Assembly: GCF_001280015.1 (NCBI RefSeq) | Contig: NZ_LGDV01000229.1 | Location: 1-32,749, forward strand | Length of the DNA: 32,749 nucleotides | Source of the DNA: Streptomyces sp. MMG1121 | GTDB lineage: Bacteria; Actinomycetota; Actinomycetes; Streptomycetales; Streptomycetaceae | Reading direction: 5' to 3' | Part shown: positions 31,575-32,749 of the stretch, piece by piece | How the letters are laid out: each line of letters begins with the position of its first letter | How positions within the stretch are numbered: the stretch's first letter is position 1 | Translations under genes and position numbers: made by a program | The notes under the pieces: generated by a model | Told to the model about the DNA's origin: nothing | Seen by the model: the letters and a program-made list of their open reading frames with translations, nothing else | Databases searched by the model: none

Positions 31575-32545
31575 GCCACATCCTGCGCCGGGCGGCCAAG
31601 TATTTTGCGGGCGAGACGAACTGGTGAGCCGCTTCGAGTTCGTTGCCGACCATCGCGACGCCTTCGGCGTGAAGCGGCTCTGCACCGTGCTGAATCTGTC
31701 CCGGTCCGGGTTCTACCGGTGGCTGAAGACCGCCCCGGCGCGGGCCGCGAAGAAGGCCGCCGACGCCGCGCTCACCCGGCGGATACGCAAGATCCACACA
31801 GAGTCCGGGAAGACGTACGGTGCCAAGCGGATCACCGCCGAGCTCCGCGAGGGCGGTGCGATGGTGAACCGCAAGCGCGTCGAGCGGCTCATGCGCCAAC
31901 ACGGCATCCAGGGACTGAGGTTGAAGCGGCGACACCGCACCACGGTCCCGGACCCCGCCGCCCAGGCGGTGTCCGATCTGCTGCGGCGCAACTTCACCGC
32001 ATCCGCCCCCGACCGGGCCTGGGTCGGCGACATCACCTACCTGCCGATCGCCGACGGGAAGTTCCTGTACCTGGCCACCGTCATCGACGTGTTCTCCCGT
32101 AGCCTGCTGGGCTGGTCGATGGCCGATCACATGCGGGCCGAGCTCGTCACCGACGCGCTCAATGCGGCCGTCCGCACGCGCGACGGCCGGGTGGACGGCG
32201 TCATCTTCCACAGCGATCACGGGGCTCAGTACGGGTCGCAGGCGTTCGCCCACGCCTGCCACCAGGCCGGGATCCTCCGATCCATGGGAGCCGTCGGCAC
32301 CTCCGCGGACAACGCCGCCGCGGAGTCGTTCTTCGCCTCGCTCAAGCGGGAGATCCTCCCCGGCCGGCGCGGCTGGCCGACCGCACGAGCCGCCCGCCTC
32401 GCAGTCTTCCGCTGGCTCGGCTTCTACAACCACCAGCGCAGGCACTCCACGATCGGCTACCTCGCGCCGGTCGCCTTCGAACGGAGATCAACTACGCTGG
32501 CCATCGCTGCATGACAACCGGTGTCCACGATCAAGGTGGAAGCCC
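31575..32545 (+). mobile_element. Left-truncated IS3-family insertion sequence
   Basis: Only the last 16 codons of orfA remain (HILRRAAKYFAGETNW, stop 31627-31629), followed by a full orfB. The left inverted repeat and about 90% of orfA are missing. The right end is probably within 32519-32545, after the orfB stop, but no partner repeat survives to define it. Confidence 0.75.
31624..32514 (+). CDS. IS3-family transposase OrfB (integrase catalytic core)
   Basis: GTG at 31624 overlaps the end of the orfA remnant in another frame, the arrangement that normally supports programmed -1 frameshifting to an OrfAB fusion. The 296-residue product begins 'VSRFEFVADHRDAFGVKRLCTVLNLSRSGFYRWL', has the HTH_21 segment 'IRKIHTESGKTYGAKRITAEL', and the rve domain with the catalytic DDE: Asp in WVGDITYLP, Asp in FHSDHGAQY and Glu in AESFFASLKRE, then 'FYNHQRRHSTIGYLAPVAFE'. 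The frame is open upstream to 31414 but that extension is not IS3-like. OrfB is intact, yet without OrfA the DNA-binding function is lost, so the copy should not transpose by itself. Confidence 0.92.
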   Translation: MSRFEFVADHRDAFGVKRLCTVLNLSRSGFYRWLKTAPARAAKKAADAALTRRIRKIHTESGKTYGAKRITAELREGGAMVNRKRVERLMRQHGIQGLRLKRRHRTTVPDPAAQAVSDLLRRNFTASAPDRAWVGDITYLPIADGKFLYLATVIDVFSRSLLGWSMADHMRAELVTDALNAAVRTRDGRVDGVIFHSDHGAQYGSQAFAHACHQAGILRSMGAVGTSADNAAAESFFASLKREILPGRRGWPTARAARLAVFRWLGFYNHQRRHSTIGYLAPVAFERRSTTLAIAA

Positions 32546-32749
32546 CCTACCGCCTCCAGCGCATGCCGTGATCACAGTTCGGTAGGGCCCCAGGTAACGG
32601 TGCCAGCGCGAGGGAGCGGGCCTGGGGTCGGCCTGCCGGAACCCTGCCAAGGGGTCACGGCGCGGCCGACCTCGGCCTTGTGCCCGGGTCGTCAGACCAT
32701 GGTCGACGCCGGGGGTGTCCAGCGGTGAGTGCGGGACTGCTGGGAGCGG
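32546..32749. other. Window end, nothing recognised
   Basis: About 200 bp. A minus-strand frame ending at about 32566 (VTPWQGSGRPTPGPLPRAGT then VTWGPTEL) is open for about 40 codons, but no family is recognised. Confidence 0.3.

Noticed and set aside
1..32749. CRISPR arrays, rRNA genes, replication origin
   Set aside because: No regularly spaced repeats, no rRNA sequence, and no DnaA-box cluster were seen.

Overview
The window looks like chromosomal DNA of a Streptomyces or close relative. GC is very high, codons end in G or C, GTG starts are common, and the gene families are typical of that group: LytR-CpsA-Psr proteins with LytR_C tails, Tat proteins with actinobacterial FGPDKLP/KKLP hinges, and a CGNR zinc-finger protein. 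Gene decay and insertion sequences become dense after about 19 kb, as in an accessory or chromosome-arm region.

Layout. (1) 68-5391: an intact five-gene dipeptide/oligopeptide/nickel-type ABC importer operon (lipoprotein, two permeases, two ATPases), every junction a 4-bp ATGA overlap. (2) 5465-13740: a cell-envelope block with a membrane-anchored lysozyme-like protein, a SEDS (FtsW/RodA) paralogue with a TatB paralogue, two LCP proteins, a TatA paralogue and two small unknown proteins. Six copies of one dyad, TTGC-N4-TTGCGCAA-N4-GCAA, lie just upstream of these genes, one per transcription unit. This is the main novelty of the window: a compact regulon whose regulator is not evident here. 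(3) 13790-14973: a decayed MgtA-type P-type ATPase fragment and an intact ArsR-family regulator. (4) 15697-18726: the two-gene proton-translocating NAD(P) transhydrogenase operon pntA-pntB.

(5) 19.4-22.7 kb: a frameshifted secreted carbohydrate-binding/discoidin protein, an intact trypsin-like protease, an IS1182-like transposase remnant and a damaged EamA/DMT permease. (6) 22.8-25.4 kb: a CGNR zinc-finger gene and an MFS exporter gene, divergently transcribed and separated by 700 bp holding four copies of a second dyad, GAACC-N9-GGTT, one of them forming the CGNR promoter. (7) 25.4-32.5 kb: an IS5-type element with a frameshifted transposase, a DUF4395/thioredoxin pair, a BTAD regulator fragment, a tRNA-like sequence, a copy of the 3' end of the RNase P RNA gene beside a broken tyrosine integrase (probable attachment site of a decayed integrative element), a three-gene secreted/lipoprotein operon with frameshifts, and an IS3 element that has lost most of orfA.

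Family calls rest on recognised motifs and remembered family consensus; no database search was run. Frameshift calls assume the sequence is correct. Clustered frameshifts at 29.4-30.0 kb could be sequencing errors.
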